Counted from the first letter of the stretch, positions 46,789 through 58,370 are shown. The stretch is 64,000 nt of DNA from Panax quinquefolius (GCA_020205615.1 CM035171.1:7085399-7149398); one strand, 5' to 3'. Notes: generated by a model from the sequence alone, not told the origin. Program-made: numbers and translations.

Positions 46789-48539
46789 AAACATTCTTGC
46801 TTACTTTTAAAATGTCCAAAACCGCTCCAACTTGACCCACCGCGTGGCAATCAAGCTTCGCTTGGCCCCGTGGGGCTTAGCTAGGCTTAGTGTGGCCTTG
46901 CAGCCCCTAACCGATCCTAGCAGCCCATAATCCTTGCAATATATATATTTTTAATTTGATTAGCCTTGTCTTATACCATGTTATCCCATTAATATTCTCT
47001 ACATAAGACTGCATTGTTGCTAACCACTGCTGCTACTGCTGCTGTCTAAGACAGCAGCCCTGCTTTTAATTTATGTCATTCTTGACTTTTTATTGGTAAG
47101 TTAATTACAATCCTTATTAGAAAGGTAAAATAGTGCACCTACCTTTTAAACTATCTTACAAAATAAGGTCATTATATAAGGTACACAACCAACTAGGTGT
47201 CAAACTGTTTGCTTGGCTCTGCAGACAGACAAAGACACAACATTGAAGCGCTAGCTGTTGCTGCCTGCAGCAGCCTTGGCCAGCCCAAACCTCCTCCAGC
47301 CCCAACATTTGCTTGCTACATTATCTCTTATATACATGATGTTTCTTTTCTTTTATTGCACCCAATTCCAGCAGATATTAGATGTGATAACAACCAACTA
47401 ACAAAATATATTAAGTTCTCATAATGAACTTCTTAAGCTGCCCAAAATAGAAAGTCCAAGTTACATGTCATACAAGATCTAACTCTTCAACGATAAATAA
47501 AAAAAAAAAAATTTGCTTTAGCTTGACATTCACAAACCATTTAATTAACATCACATATAAATCATAAATTAAACCCAAGCTATAATTTTACCAAAGTTTG
47601 GATTTTTGACTAAGACAGTTCGTTAAAGACTTTTCTCAAGCACTTGGAGTGCATAGTTTTAAAAATCCCTTTTTACATGGCCATTGATTTGTATTCTAGC
47701 CTTATCTTTCTCACCTTTTTATTTTCTCACGGTCAACATATATTCATTAATCAAAATTCCAGCCACAACAATTTATCTCACAGATTAGCCAAACGTATTT
47801 ACCATAAACAAAATACATATTAGCCTATCTCTAATTTTGAAAAAAATTGATATAAGCAAACCGTAAGTTTTGATAACCCAACATGCTCGGTTGTTATACA
47901 ATTTAAACTTACCAATTACTTTACCAGCTAAACATACTCAACCCTTTAATCTCAACATCACAAATACATCAAATAACACACTTCTTTCATACACATATAT
48001 TTGTATTATACGATATAGAGAAAATTACCTTACAATTTCAACTTCTCTACGACGTTAGCTTCCACTATCTTTCGTTTCAGCTCTTCTTCTTCAAAAGAAA
48101 TCCCGAAATTTGGGTATTCTTCTAACACTTACTTACTTAACCCAAATTGCAGAAATCTCAGAGTTTAGATGCCACTAATAGAGTTTTACTTAAGAAAGAA
48201 GTCTGACCTTAAGAATTGAAACTCTGCTATATAAAGCATACTGGCTCAACTAAGCACGTTATAGACAAGCTGACTAATAAAGCTAAGTTAACAAATAGTT
48301 GCCAGCACATGCTAAAATGCCAAGTCATTAATTCCCGATTAAAGGACACGTATTAACACTAAGCTAGTTTCCATCTTCTACTGTTAAGTTTTAAATTTTT
48401 TAGATATAGAAACTAACATACATATTTTTCTGTAGATATACATATTTTAGATATACTAAAAAATGCATTTCAAAATTTTGGATAAAATATCCATACATCA
48501 TTTCCATCAAAATAGAGGTATTCATTAAATATAATAACT
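46789..48539. other. Continuation of the interrupted sequence; possible LTR-like segment
   Basis: No convincing gene. The sequence was contiguous with 33,344 before array D-E inserted. On the minus strand, 48,240-47,880 resembles an LTR or 5'-leader region: a TATATAG/TATATAAA box at about 48,228, then a purine-rich GAAGAAGAAGAGC tract and a GT-rich stretch. This would suit a 5' LTR of element F, but I cannot find clear LTR ends or a PBS. Short frames such as 47,197-47,424 look accidental. Confidence 0.35.
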
Positions 48540-49130
48540 AACAATTATTATATTTAACATATCACCACGTCACACATTACACTGCATATGAGAATATAAT
48601 AACACATACAAAAGTATATAAACAAAATATAAAATAAAATTATTCCAATAAAAACTTATTTTATTTACTAAGAAAAAAAAATGCGATTCGCTACATATTA
48701 TTTTTATTTAATAAATAAACTCATTATAATTTATTTTCATAAATTATTTTAATTCACCAAAATTTATATCCTTCCCTTAGAAATTACTTTAACAATTTAA
48801 TAACATGTGGTAAATATATTTAAATATATACACCACAACACATACATACCCACATATTACACCGCATATAATTAATAAGTGCAAGATAATATAACACGTA
48901 ATAAAATAAGAAATTTAATTTACTAAATTCTTATTTTATTTATCTAAAAATTTTGGTTTGCTACATTTAATAAATAAACCTGTTATAATTTATTTTCATA
49001 AATTATTTTAATTCACCAAAATTTATATCCTTCCCCTTAGAAATTACTTTAACAATTTAATAACATGTAGTAAATATATTTAAATATATACACCACAACA
49101 CATACATGCCCACATATTACACCGCATATA
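48540..49130. repeat. AT-rich tandem duplication, ~259-bp period
   Basis: About 48,640-48,870 and 48,910-49,130 match with an offset of about 259 bp. Shared pieces include TTTAATAAATAAAC, TTAGAAATTACTTTAAC and CACATATTACACCGCATATA. A weaker third copy lies upstream (CACATTACACTGCATATG near 48,572). The right copy runs into the 3' end of the pseudogene at 49,049. Confidence 0.85.
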
Positions 49131-50155
49131 ACTCTTTTCATGATTTTTTTCTTGCGTTGTTTGTAATATTCAGCTATTTCAGGCTCCATGTTAGCAGTGT
49201 CAATCATCATGATCCTTTCATCCTCTTGTGCTTTCAGTATATTCAACTTCTCTTGCTTTTGAAAATATATTTTGTCCATGTTCTCTTGTCTCTTTTGTTG
49301 GTTCAATTTCATCTGATGCTCGAACTTCTCAAACCTCAACTCCATAGGTGTACTAGTATCACTGATTCCTTTGCCCTTTTTAAATAATGCTTTCGAAGCC
49401 TTTCTTCCTATTGGCCTCTCTAATCTTGCAGAGATTGTATCTTCAATAACATCGTCTTCACCCAAACTGACTTCTTCTGCGGTTGATGGAGAAGATGCTG
49501 CTGGACTTGACTTTCTATTACTTTTCTGTTTTTTTCCACTATTATCTCATTTCTCCATTTCTTGCATCCTTTAATATTCTCCAACAATGCATAAATCCAA
49601 ATGGTTGATTTTGCATACTTTTGAACATTTCTAATGCTTGACATATCTATTGAAAAATTATTTACAAAGTATTAAATATAAAATCTAAGAATAAAACTTA
49701 ATGAAATTTTACATGAAAAAATTGAAATACCTTATCTTGTTCGCCACACCGCTTTTTGTTGCATTCTTTCAATTGAAGCATAATATCCACAAAATTTGTT
49801 CACCGCGAGTTGAATTGTTGACCAACGTTTACCAAAGCGAGAGAATTATGTTCGAGACTCAAAAATTTTTGTAATCGTGAAAGTATTCATGAACTCTTTC
49901 CCAATATCTTCTATGTTTCTGATCGTTTCCTTGAATTGGATCCATACTTACATTAAGCCATCCGAAAACAAAAAGAGCATCTTCTTCAATTGTATAATTT
50001 CTCTTTCGCCCTGTTCTTTTATTGGACTCATTTTCAGGAGTCTGAATTGGTACATCAGTTTGAATTGAAAATTCATCCAACAAATTTGGATCATCAAGTG
50101 AGAAACCTTCAGATAATAATGAAGAATAATACATCGAAGGATCATGATTGTCCAT
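49049..50155 (-). pseudogene. SANT/NAM-associated protein, PIF/Harbinger ORF1-like
   Basis: Minus strand. The start MDNHDPSMYY at 50155 is followed by a DNA-binding trihelix/Myb-like segment: KRNYTIEEDALFVFGWLNVS, GNDQKHRRYWERVHEYF (to about 49,860). After a frame change comes KRWSTIQLAVNKFCGYYASIE (about 49,770-49,830) and GEQDK at a splice donor. An 84-bp intron (49647-49730, GT...AG) follows, then ICQALEMFKSMQNQPFGF. The 3' part is in another frame: LERPIGRKASKALF and a coiled tail KFEHQMKLNQQKRQENMDK (49,110-49,465), as in the NAM-associated C-terminal domain family. This family includes ORF1 proteins of PIF/Harbinger transposons and plant proteins often labelled glutathione S-transferase T3-like. 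At least three frameshifts indicate a pseudogene or sequence errors. Confidence 0.75.
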
Positions 50156-50720
50156 CTAAAAAATAAATTAAAGAGATATTATCAATAAAAAACAAAAATC
50201 AAATATAATAAAAATACAAACTATTATTAATAAAATACTTACAATTGCTAAATGTTGTAGTAGTTGATTGAAAGATATAAAATCAATTGAATTATTATAC
50301 ATATTTATAGATTTCCAATTAGGCTTTCAATTTCTATCCGTTTGTACTCTTTATTACTGCTTACAAATTTTTTTTATCATCCGTTGGATTGTACTTTATT
50401 ACCGTTCATCTCTTCTTCACTTCACTTTCACAGTTCTCTCTTCGTCTCCTTCTTCTTCTTCGACAGATCTTCTTCTTCAACAGAGTTTCTCTTCTTTTTT
50501 TCTTCAATTTCTTCAACATAGAGTTTCCTATTTAATTATATTAAATTATAGTCTGGCTGATTTTTGGTTCGCAGATTTGATCGTTTTGAGCGGCCGAAAA
50601 AGTTGGTCTACTAAATTTGGTCCATCTGCTGGAGCGATTTTGACGTCCTAGACTAAATATAGTTTACGAATTTGGCAACTCCGACCTGCTGGAGTTGCTC
50701 TTGTATATAGTGCGTGACAA
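50156..50720. other. Upstream flank of the SANT/NAM-like gene; possible transposon end
   Basis: TC-rich sequence (50,400-50,520, poly-TTCTTC runs) and, at about 50,687-50,710, GACCTGCTGGAGTTGCTCTTG. A similar GTCCATCTGCTGGAGCG occurs at 50,620. Ends of the form GAGCAACTCCAGCAG suit PIF/Harbinger-type terminal repeats. The matching left end is not found, so this is tentative. No gene here. Confidence 0.35.
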
Positions 50721-51460
50721 TCCCTGAGCTCCCACCCTACAACTGCTTCCGCAAAACAGGAGTAGAAGAGGCTTCACGCTTTGGTTGCGAGGCTATTGCG
50801 TGTGACACGCACCCCCCTCCTTTATACGTTTAGGGTCAGAGAATGAACCACACACCCCATTTCAGTAGAAGAATGGATATTATCCGGTTTTTAAAATCAT
50901 AAACTCGATTTCATACGAGAAGCTCATTAATTGTATGTACCTCACATCACACCACACCACACCACACCACACCACTGATGATCCATCACATCCTTATTAT
51001 TAGACTTTTAACTTTCAAGAATCATAAATGCCTTTCCATTTTGGTCATTTACGCTTTAATATAAATTTAAAATTTTCTTCTTTTGTTTTATAATTTAATA
51101 CTAATACTAAAATTTAAGTGTGCAACCTATAGGAATTACTAGCAGATATAAGCACGGCAAAGGTCCAAGAGTTTAAAAATCTGGCATCAGACAGGTCAAT
51201 AACAAAATTAATGTATATCATATCGAACATAAATAGTACCAATAAGTTTACAAATCTAAATTATAGAGAAATCAATTAACAAAATACTACACCTTCAATC
51301 AAAAAGTCGATGCAATCAATCAACTAGCTCACAGCTCAGCTGGCAAAACAATTGAAATGGTGGATTAGTGACAATATCTAATCAAAATGTGAGAGCTACG
51401 TGTGTTGTTAGCAATAGGAGGCAGGCAGGCCCGCTACTCAGGAATCATCAGATCCGAGAG
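50721..51460. other. Intergenic, 3' flank of the B-box gene
   Basis: No coding region recognised. Contains an ACCAC microsatellite (50946-50974) and AT-rich DNA. The plus-strand frame 51,368-51,631 is only the antisense of B-box exon 2. Confidence 0.6.
50946..50974. repeat. (ACCAC)n microsatellite
   Basis: About five to six perfect pentamer copies. Confidence 0.9.
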
Positions 51461-52491
51461 CTAAGGACACTCGGACAGATCCAAATCAACGGCTTCAAAC
51501 GCTTTTTTGCCAGACGAGGTCATGTCTTGCTCATGGAATCTCTCGATCGTCTCGGTGCCCGACGTGTGCTGAACACCGGCCGCCTGGTTCGCATCAAATA
51601 TTCGCATTTTCAAAGGCCTCAAATAAAGTGAGTCAACAAATGCGTCTTCGCCACCTCTAATACACCTAGCAGCCGCCGTCTCCGACGTGATCAATTGGTT
51701 GTTTCGTCGAGAAGTTGAACAACAGAAATCATACTGCAATACAAACAGAAAATTAGTACTTCCATTTAGCCTCTTAGCGCGATTTAAGGCCAAGACATAG
51801 GCTTTGAGGAGTTGTTTCAAAACAAAGTCGGTTGAAGAAAAGTTGAAACTGCGATGACTAGACGTGGATAACCATATGGAAATTTAAGCCTTTAAAACAC
51901 AATCTCTATCAAATAAATAAAACCTAAAATCATTCAAATATTAATCCGATCTAATGGCTCATTACGAAATGAAATAAATCATACCTTCGAGGAAAGATCT
52001 GCATCATCCTCATGCGATCGCTTCGAGGAGAGTACGTGAGTATCGCCGGTAGAGAACTCTTCACTTTCCGATGAACTAGCAGCCGGTGGAGGCGACGTAG
52101 ATGACAATGGCACAACCTGATTTTCACCGTCGTCTTCCTCGTCCAACCGATCTTCGTTATCGTCATCATCTTCATCGCTATCATATTCAGTTTCTGATTC
52201 AAAATCATCATTACCTCCTCGACTTTCATCTGTCCTTTCTCTTTTTCCCTCCTTGAGTCTATCGCAACCGTCAACACATCCTATGCACAGCGTAACCGTC
52301 CGACCAAGCTTCTCACCGGAAGCACTCCACGGAGTCGGTGATTGGCACGAATAGCAGAGAAGACTCCTCAAATGCCTGGACACTAGAAAGTTTGCTGAGT
52401 GCACATTAGCGTCGCAGGTCCAGCACAAGCTCGCCTGATCCGATTCGCAGTAGATCCTGGCCATACACTTGCATAGCTCACAGCTCTTCAT
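51461..52491 (-). CDS. Single B-box zinc-finger transcription regulator (BBX family)
   Basis: Minus strand, two exons: 51985-52491 (169 codons) and 51461-51733 (90 codons plus stop), with a 251-bp intron (51734-51984) with GT at the donor after AAG and CAG at the acceptor; phase 0. The protein is 259 residues. One N-terminal B-box (residues 4-40) has all zinc ligands: C4, C7, C15, D18, C23, C26, H31, H40. Next come RHLRSLLCYSCQSPTPW and a CxxC pair near TVTLCIGCV. The centre is strongly acidic (SETEYDSDEDDDDNEDR, residues about 98-114). There is no CCT domain. Proteins of this shape resemble BBX32-type or single B-box COL-like regulators of light signalling, acting in the nucleus by protein contacts. 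The second CxxC pair may be a decayed second B-box. The 5' UTR has a CT repeat. No defects are seen. Confidence 0.9.
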
Positions 52492-52508
52492 TTCGGGAAA
52501 TTCTAAAC

Positions 52509-52529
52509 CTCTCTCTCTCTCTCTCTCTC
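52509..52529. repeat. (CT)n tract in the 5' UTR of the B-box gene
   Basis: About ten CT units, 18 bp upstream of the ATG. CT/GA tracts are common in plant 5' UTRs and core promoters. Confidence 0.85.
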
Positions 52530-53079
52530 CTCTGCAACGCCCTCAGAATTAAGAAAAAGATGGAAGAAGAAACCAAGTACGGCTTCAAGGAAACATGAAT
52601 AAATAAGAGGTCAGATGGTTGTGTACTCAACCGTAATTCTCCACTTTATCTACGAAATTACCTTCAGGCCTTGGGCTGAGGTGAAGGACTAAAGCGTCAA
52701 TTAAAAATTGAGAATTCGAATTGTCCAGACTTAAGACTCGTGTCAACAACATACCGTCCGAACTCCGAACCTGTGTTAATGGTAAGAAAGGGCGACACGT
52801 GTAGGCTGGTGAGGGAACAACACACAGGGTTAGCTTTGGATATTTTTTGTTTAGCGGTGACATGTCTTCCGCGTGGATTAGTGTTTGATACATTCTGATT
52901 CGCTTACAAGGCGTGATTTGGTCCTCGTTGGCAGCGGCGAGTCACGTGAAACTCAGCAGCTAGTTGACGTGTGAAATGAGCCGCCGGTGTACTCTATATA
53001 ACTTAATATTCTTATGTCTTGCAGTCTTGGCATTGAAATTTGAAAGACGTGTCTCAGTCTTCTTGTGAGAATGATTCCG
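52530..53079. other. Promoter region of the B-box gene
   Basis: No gene. The sequence contains TATA-like and CACGTG-like elements: a G-box core GTCACGTGAAAC at about 52,939-52,950, and TCTATATAAC (52,993-53,002). A minus-strand 88-codon frame at 52,627-52,893 has no family features and is not called. A G-box would fit light regulation, but this is inference. Confidence 0.4.
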
Positions 53080-53213
53080 TTAATATGAAATTATTTTTTT
53101 TGATAAGTTAGTCAATTGACTAATAGAATATTGATATACATATAATTTTGTCTGCGTGTCAGTATTTTATTAGTCAATTGACCAACTTATGTCAAAATAA
53201 ATTTCATACTAAT
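53080..53213. repeat. Foldback (inverted-repeat) element, MITE-like
   Basis: About 55-bp arms face each other with a ~25-bp centre. The left arm (53,081-53,135) has TAATATGAAATT, GATAAGTTAGTCAATTGAC and TAATAGAATAT. The right arm (about 53,158-53,213) has ATTTTATTAGTCAATTGACC, AACTTATGTCA and AATTTCATACTAA. The arms are about 85% complementary by eye. No coding. Target duplications are not obvious. Confidence 0.8.
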
Positions 53214-55029
53214 CACTTTCTTGTAAAAAGATTAAGATAGAATTACGCATTTGTGGATCTCCATTCGAATGAAGAAACTAGGCATACCTTTGTGAACACA
53301 GAATTATTCATATTTTTTATATTAAATTATTTTTCATATAAAAAATAGGTCAGTTGATAATCAGTGGATAGTTATATGAATTGTGTATGTGATGTTTGTT
53401 TCAACTAGTTGCGCAAAATGTTATGACTTATGATCGACATTTAGCAATAAATAGGAAAAGGTGTTGAAGTTTTTTCTACTCCCCTGGTGCAGGCCTATTA
53501 AAAATAAGTGATTCATTCTAGAAAGAAAGTGAAACCAAAGAAAATTCTCCATAGAGTTCAAAGGCAGACACCCCTTGGTCAAGTATCGTTCCCTCCTTCG
53601 CTCTATCTCTATCCGCCATCCTCTTATGTTGGGTGTGTGAGTTTAGTAGGTATATATTAACTCTAATTTATTATTATGAGTATATGATCAAACCTTTCAT
53701 ATTATTTGTGAATTTTTATTATATTAACTCTAAGATATGCATATTGTTTGTTTATAAAATGTCAAACAAGGTGCCAAACTGCCAATAACAGAAAATTCTA
53801 CATATGCATTGGCTGACTGACCGGCAGTATCAATCATTTTAGGCTTAAATATAAATCACTATATCCTAAATTATAAGTTATATTCCACTTTGGTGATTCA
53901 CTTTTCAATTTTGTCAATCAGGTGATTAATTTTTTAATTTTTTTCACTATGGTTCAATTGAATTACCACATCACAAATTAATGATATGGCTTGAACACGT
54001 GGCAAGTCAATGTTGATGTGTTAAATAAAAAACTCATTTTATATTTGATTTAAACTATTATATGGAATTATAAGGACAAAGATGTAAAAAAACAACTAAC
54101 CAACTGAAAAAATCAAAAATATTATTAATGACTATCACTAACATCTTAATTTAATTTAATTAATTAAAAATAATATTAAAATGTTGCTAGTCATTTTGTC
54201 AAATTAAAATCAATTTAAGAAGATGTAACTACGATTTTTATCTTAATTTAAGAAAACCTAAGAATCAACTTACAAATTAACTAATAAAGACAAAATAAAT
54301 GTAAAGATTACCAAAAAGGATATTAATAAAAGGAGAAAAATAGATATTATATTTGGTCAAACTAACTTATTTTAAAATGACTTATAAATTATTTTTAAAT
54401 AAGTCACAATTAATTACATTTTTTTTACTTCAAACTCAACTTATAAATTAAAGAATTTGAATTTGAATTTAAATCTATATGAGCTGAATCTAAATCTGAA
54501 TGGAAAAAAATTGTTTGATAATTGACATGTCTGAAACATCTGAATAACAGATTTTTATTATTTTACCCCTCTAAAAAAATTCAAAAAATTGTTGTAAATT
54601 TATTTAATATTACTTAATATAATTGTTAGTATTGTAAAAAAAAATCATTTAAATTACTCATTCACCAAAAAATAAATCTAAACCATTCAAATTTTAAATC
54701 GTTTAAATGCCTGACAAGTTCAGCCTTTCACATGATTTTTTTTAAAAAGTAAACGCACTAAATGACTGAATCGACCAGCCATTTAGCAGAAAACAAACAG
54801 CCCCTAAGTTTCATTAAAAAAAATAATATATAATTTTAATTTAGACCGCAGAATAAATGAAAGACTAAACAAATAATTCAGAATTCACATGGCAAGTTGC
54901 ATGTCCAAATTCTCAAATACTCTAAATTAATTCGTTACTTCTTTTTACATGCATTCATTTCGTCCCGCAAAAACAAAAGGCAGAAAACAATTATCAGTAG
55001 CTCTTGGGCTGTTAATTAGATAGATCACA
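53214..55029. other. Intergenic, repeat-rich
   Basis: No gene. 54,298-54,460 is a copy of a dispersed repeat also found at 62,704-62,860. About 54,456-54,800 looks like a nonautonomous DNA transposon: it contains AATCTGAATGG and ends near AAACAAACAGCCCCTAAG (54,792-54,809), whose complement begins CTTAGGGGCTGTTTG, a form common at hAT or Harbinger-like ends. Confidence 0.45.
54298..54460. repeat. Dispersed repeat, copy 1
   Basis: Shares with 62,704-62,860 GTAAAGATTA, TATTAATAAAAG, AAATAGATATTATATTT, TTTTAAATAAGTCACAA and AACTCAACTTATAA, in the same order and orientation. Confidence 0.8.
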
Positions 55030-58000
55030 ATGAAGATATCTACTATTTTTTGCACATGTTTGTTTTGTTTTTATCTTCAATACAATTATTGTGCTGCAAG
55101 AGATACCATAACAGCAACAACCCCTTTGAATTTCAACTGGGGTTCTTCACGCCTAATGGTGGCCAAAACAACCGTCTATACATCGGAATATGGTATTCCA
55201 TGGATACATCAACTGTAGTGTGGGTGGCAACTAAATCGACACTAGGCCCCTACTGCTGGAATTTTTTCCCTTGAAAAAGATGGTAACCTTAAGGTGCTGG
55301 ACAGCAGTCGAACTTCTAACTACTTCACTACTAATCTTAGTAGCTTGGGGCCTAATTCACAGCCTTTTACCAGGACAGCTAGACTCCTGGATTCCGGTAA
55401 CTTGGTTTTGATTGATGATCAAACAGGGAAAACATTGTGGCAAAGCTTTGACAATTCAACCGATACATTCCTTCCTGGTATGAAGATGGACGAGAATTTA
55501 AGGTTGATTTCATGGACGACGACTATTGAAAAACCAGAAAATGGAAAATTCAGGTTACGTAATTCTGAAAAGTTTACAGCAAAACCAAGAGGGCAGAAAC
55601 AAGGGAGTATTGGAAAAGTGGAGGCGATTCAGCTAGTAGCTTCAACCCAAACAAAATGTATAAATATTCATGCAGTCCACTTGTTATCCGGTTTGGATCC
55701 GTTAGAAAAAGTTAATGCGACAGCTGGGGACTTTAATAATTCGAGGCTGATTATGCATTGTTCCGGGGAGATTAGATACTTAAGTTGGAATGCTTATACG
55801 AAGGAATGGGATCTAAAGTGATCAGGACCAAAAGGGGAATGTGATCCTTATAATATTTGTGAGAATTTTGGTAGCTGTAATTTGACTGATGACTCGTATT
55901 CCTGCATTTGTTAACCTGGGTTTGAGCCTAGTTCGCCGGATTATTGGAAGTCCAGAGAGTTTGTTTTAAGTGGGTGCATTAGGAAGTCTAATATAGGTAA
56001 TAAGCAACCGGAGAAGGACGAATTCTTGAATTTGAAGGCGATCAAAGTGGGAAATCCAAACTTAATGCTAGTCTTGATAAGAAGCCCAACGAAAACACGA
56101 AAGGTATGTTTTATCAGTAAAGTAGTATGTGACTAATTTGATAATGAGGCTGAAAATAGAGTTAATTAATTAACGGCCAGCCTATAATCACACCCCCTGT
56201 AAGTAAATATAGAGTGTTAACGCCAAGATCTTCTGCCACGTCCCAATCACGTAAGACGCCGATCCGATCAAGCAGCGTAAAAACACAAATAACACTAAAA
56301 GCTTGATTTGCCAGGTCAGTGAGATAAATTTCGAGCGCGAGAAGTCGATCTGGTAGTTACAAGGTTAACAATGGAGGATAAAAATGTCTAGTGTTAGAGA
56401 GATAAGAATTGTGTGTTGTGTGTATGCGTACCTTCTCTTGGAGATTTTCCTTGTTAGATTATACTTTCTTGCCTGGTTTACCGTGCCACCAACTCCTATC
56501 TGACACAGCCCTCTACTTCTCACTAATCTCAGCAGGATGCATGCAGGTTGTCACATTTTTCTCCCACTGTACATATCGCCGGCCGGGTATAATTCCATCC
56601 ACATTAATGATCTGCAGACTTTCGGTCAACATCCTTCCTTTTTCATCATTACAAGTCAAAGACTTAGATATTAAAAGATACAATGGATCAACCCATGGGT
56701 CCGGTCCGATATTATGGAGATATAATGTAGGGATTAGGCCCAATAACTTTAAGACCCAATAGTAGAGAATCGAAATTGACTAATTAAATAACCAAAAAGC
56801 GTCAATCCATAAGAACCCGATAGGAAAATATCGTGGCCCAAACATAGAGCATGATAACAAGGACATATTAGAATCCATTGAATTTTAGACTAATGGATTG
56901 GGGAAGACTTACGGAAGGATCCTAATTTCCCAAGCTCCGGTGCTTGGATTAATGCTTGAAATGTGTAACTAGCACAAAATTCAGGATGTCCTGAATTAGA
57001 TTGTCCGATGTGACGGGCAAGTGGATAGGAAACGGATCAAACTGTAGTATTACTGAAATTCCTCTTTTCCTTTGTCCTGTTTGCACCATTGTGATTGTTG
57101 GGATTGCGATATTTTGAAGCAAGAACTATATGTCTTACAGAAGAATGGTGACCACAAGACGAGGTAACAACTAACAAGTAATCATATGAACACCAACCAC
57201 TCTCGCGTCTATGTTGAGTGAATAATATGTAATGATAGTTTTAAGAAATTATTTCATACCATGCACATTACTAAGCTTAATTTATTCTGTGTTTCAACTT
57301 TCAGTGAGCATCAATGCGAATTCAGCAATTTTGCTTCATAGCGGAAGGCCAGTTGAAGACGTGATATATGAAGGTCAGTTTAGAAAAGATGACAAGGAAG
57401 GAATTGGTATTCAGACTTTTATCAGGCTAATGCATCTAGACTTAATGCATCTACAAAACTTACTCAGAAAACATTAAGCATAGTCACTAACGTTTTGTTT
57501 TGGAATGAAAACTCTGCAAGATCGAACACTATGCATGCTATTAGACTGGGAGAAACGCTTTGACATCATTTGGGGCTTCTTTATCTTCATCAAGATTCTA
57601 GGTTAAGGGTTATTCATAGAGATATGAAGGCAAGCAACATTCTATTAGATGAATCCCAAAATTTCTGACTTTGGTTTGGCAAGGATTGTTGGCGGCAGAG
57701 AAACAGAAGCCAATACCAATAGAGTTGTGGGTACCTAGTAAGTACATCATCAGCAGTACCATATAAGCTAAAACTGCAAGGATCTTGTGGCGGCACTAAT
57801 CTTAAATGCCCCCTCTTATGTTTATTGATGCCCTAATACATCTCATTATTTGGCATTGCGCAGTGGCTATATGTCTCCAAAGTACGCCTTAGATGGGCAA
57901 TTCTCAGTTAAGTCCGAGGTCTTTAGTTTTGGAGTTGTTGTACTCGAGATTATCAGCGGAAAAAAAGATCTGGCTTTTATAAATCTCAACTTGCCTGGAA

Positions 58001-58370
58001 CCTTTTAGGTTATGTGAGTGAAAAATTAATTTATTTTAGATTTCAATATTCAAATTAGCCATTTTACTACATGATGATTAATTCTATGGTTATCACAGGC
58101 CTGGAGTTTGTGTGAAGAAGAGAAGGCATTTGGTTTATTGGATCACACATTAGAAGAATCGTGCAATGGAAGTGAAGTCTTGAAGTGGATAGTCATTGGG
58201 GTTTCGTGTGTTAAGGAAGACCCCGATGATCGTCCCACCATGTCCGTCCAAGCTACTTTTCATGCTGGGCAGTGAAACTGCAACCCTTCCAAATCCAAAA
58301 GAACCAGCTTTCTTTTCAAGGAAACACAACAACTTCTTCATCCTCCACTAAACCAGAATCACATTCCAAA
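55030..58370 (+). pseudogene. G-type lectin S-receptor-like Ser/Thr kinase, decayed
   Basis: In order: signal peptide (MKISTIFCTCLFCFYLQY, 55,030); bulb-type lectin domain across two frameshifts (ELGFFTPNGG-type, IGIWYSMDTSTVVWVA at about 55,185-55,225, LLDSGNLVLIDDQTGKTLWQ at 55,391-55,445); S-locus glycoprotein part (to 55,821, ending at a stop where WSG is expected); EGF-like CDPYNICENFGSCNLTDDSY with a stop before PGFEP; loss of most of the PAN domain in unrelated sequence (about 56,110-57,000); TM segment CTIVIVGIAIF (about 57,090); juxtamembrane GRPVEDVIYEGQFRKDD (57,340-57,400). The kinase N-lobe is missing. The C-lobe has [25 protein letters not shown] (frameshift between), [20 protein letters not shown] and KEDPDDRPTMS. 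Such kinases sit in the plasma membrane. This one cannot function. Confidence 0.9.
56110..57000. other. Sequence of unknown origin inside the S-receptor kinase relic
   Basis: It replaces the PAN domain region between EGF and TM segments. It includes GC-richer parts (56,215-56,360, 56,570-56,600) and no family-like coding. A frame at 56,409-56,762 is open on the plus strand, but its product looks random. Possibly a transposon insertion or a retained piece of another LTR. Ends not determined. Confidence 0.4.

Noticed and set aside
47197..47424. 75-codon frame rich in A, P and C
   Set aside because: No family features, and it lies in sequence that looks like an old element.
49106..49574. Plus-strand frames with hydrophobic residues (membrane-like)
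   Set aside because: Antisense of the SANT/NAM-associated pseudogene.
52627..52893. 88-codon minus-strand frame upstream of the B-box gene
   Set aside because: No domain, no plausible promoter order, and it lies in the promoter region of the B-box gene.
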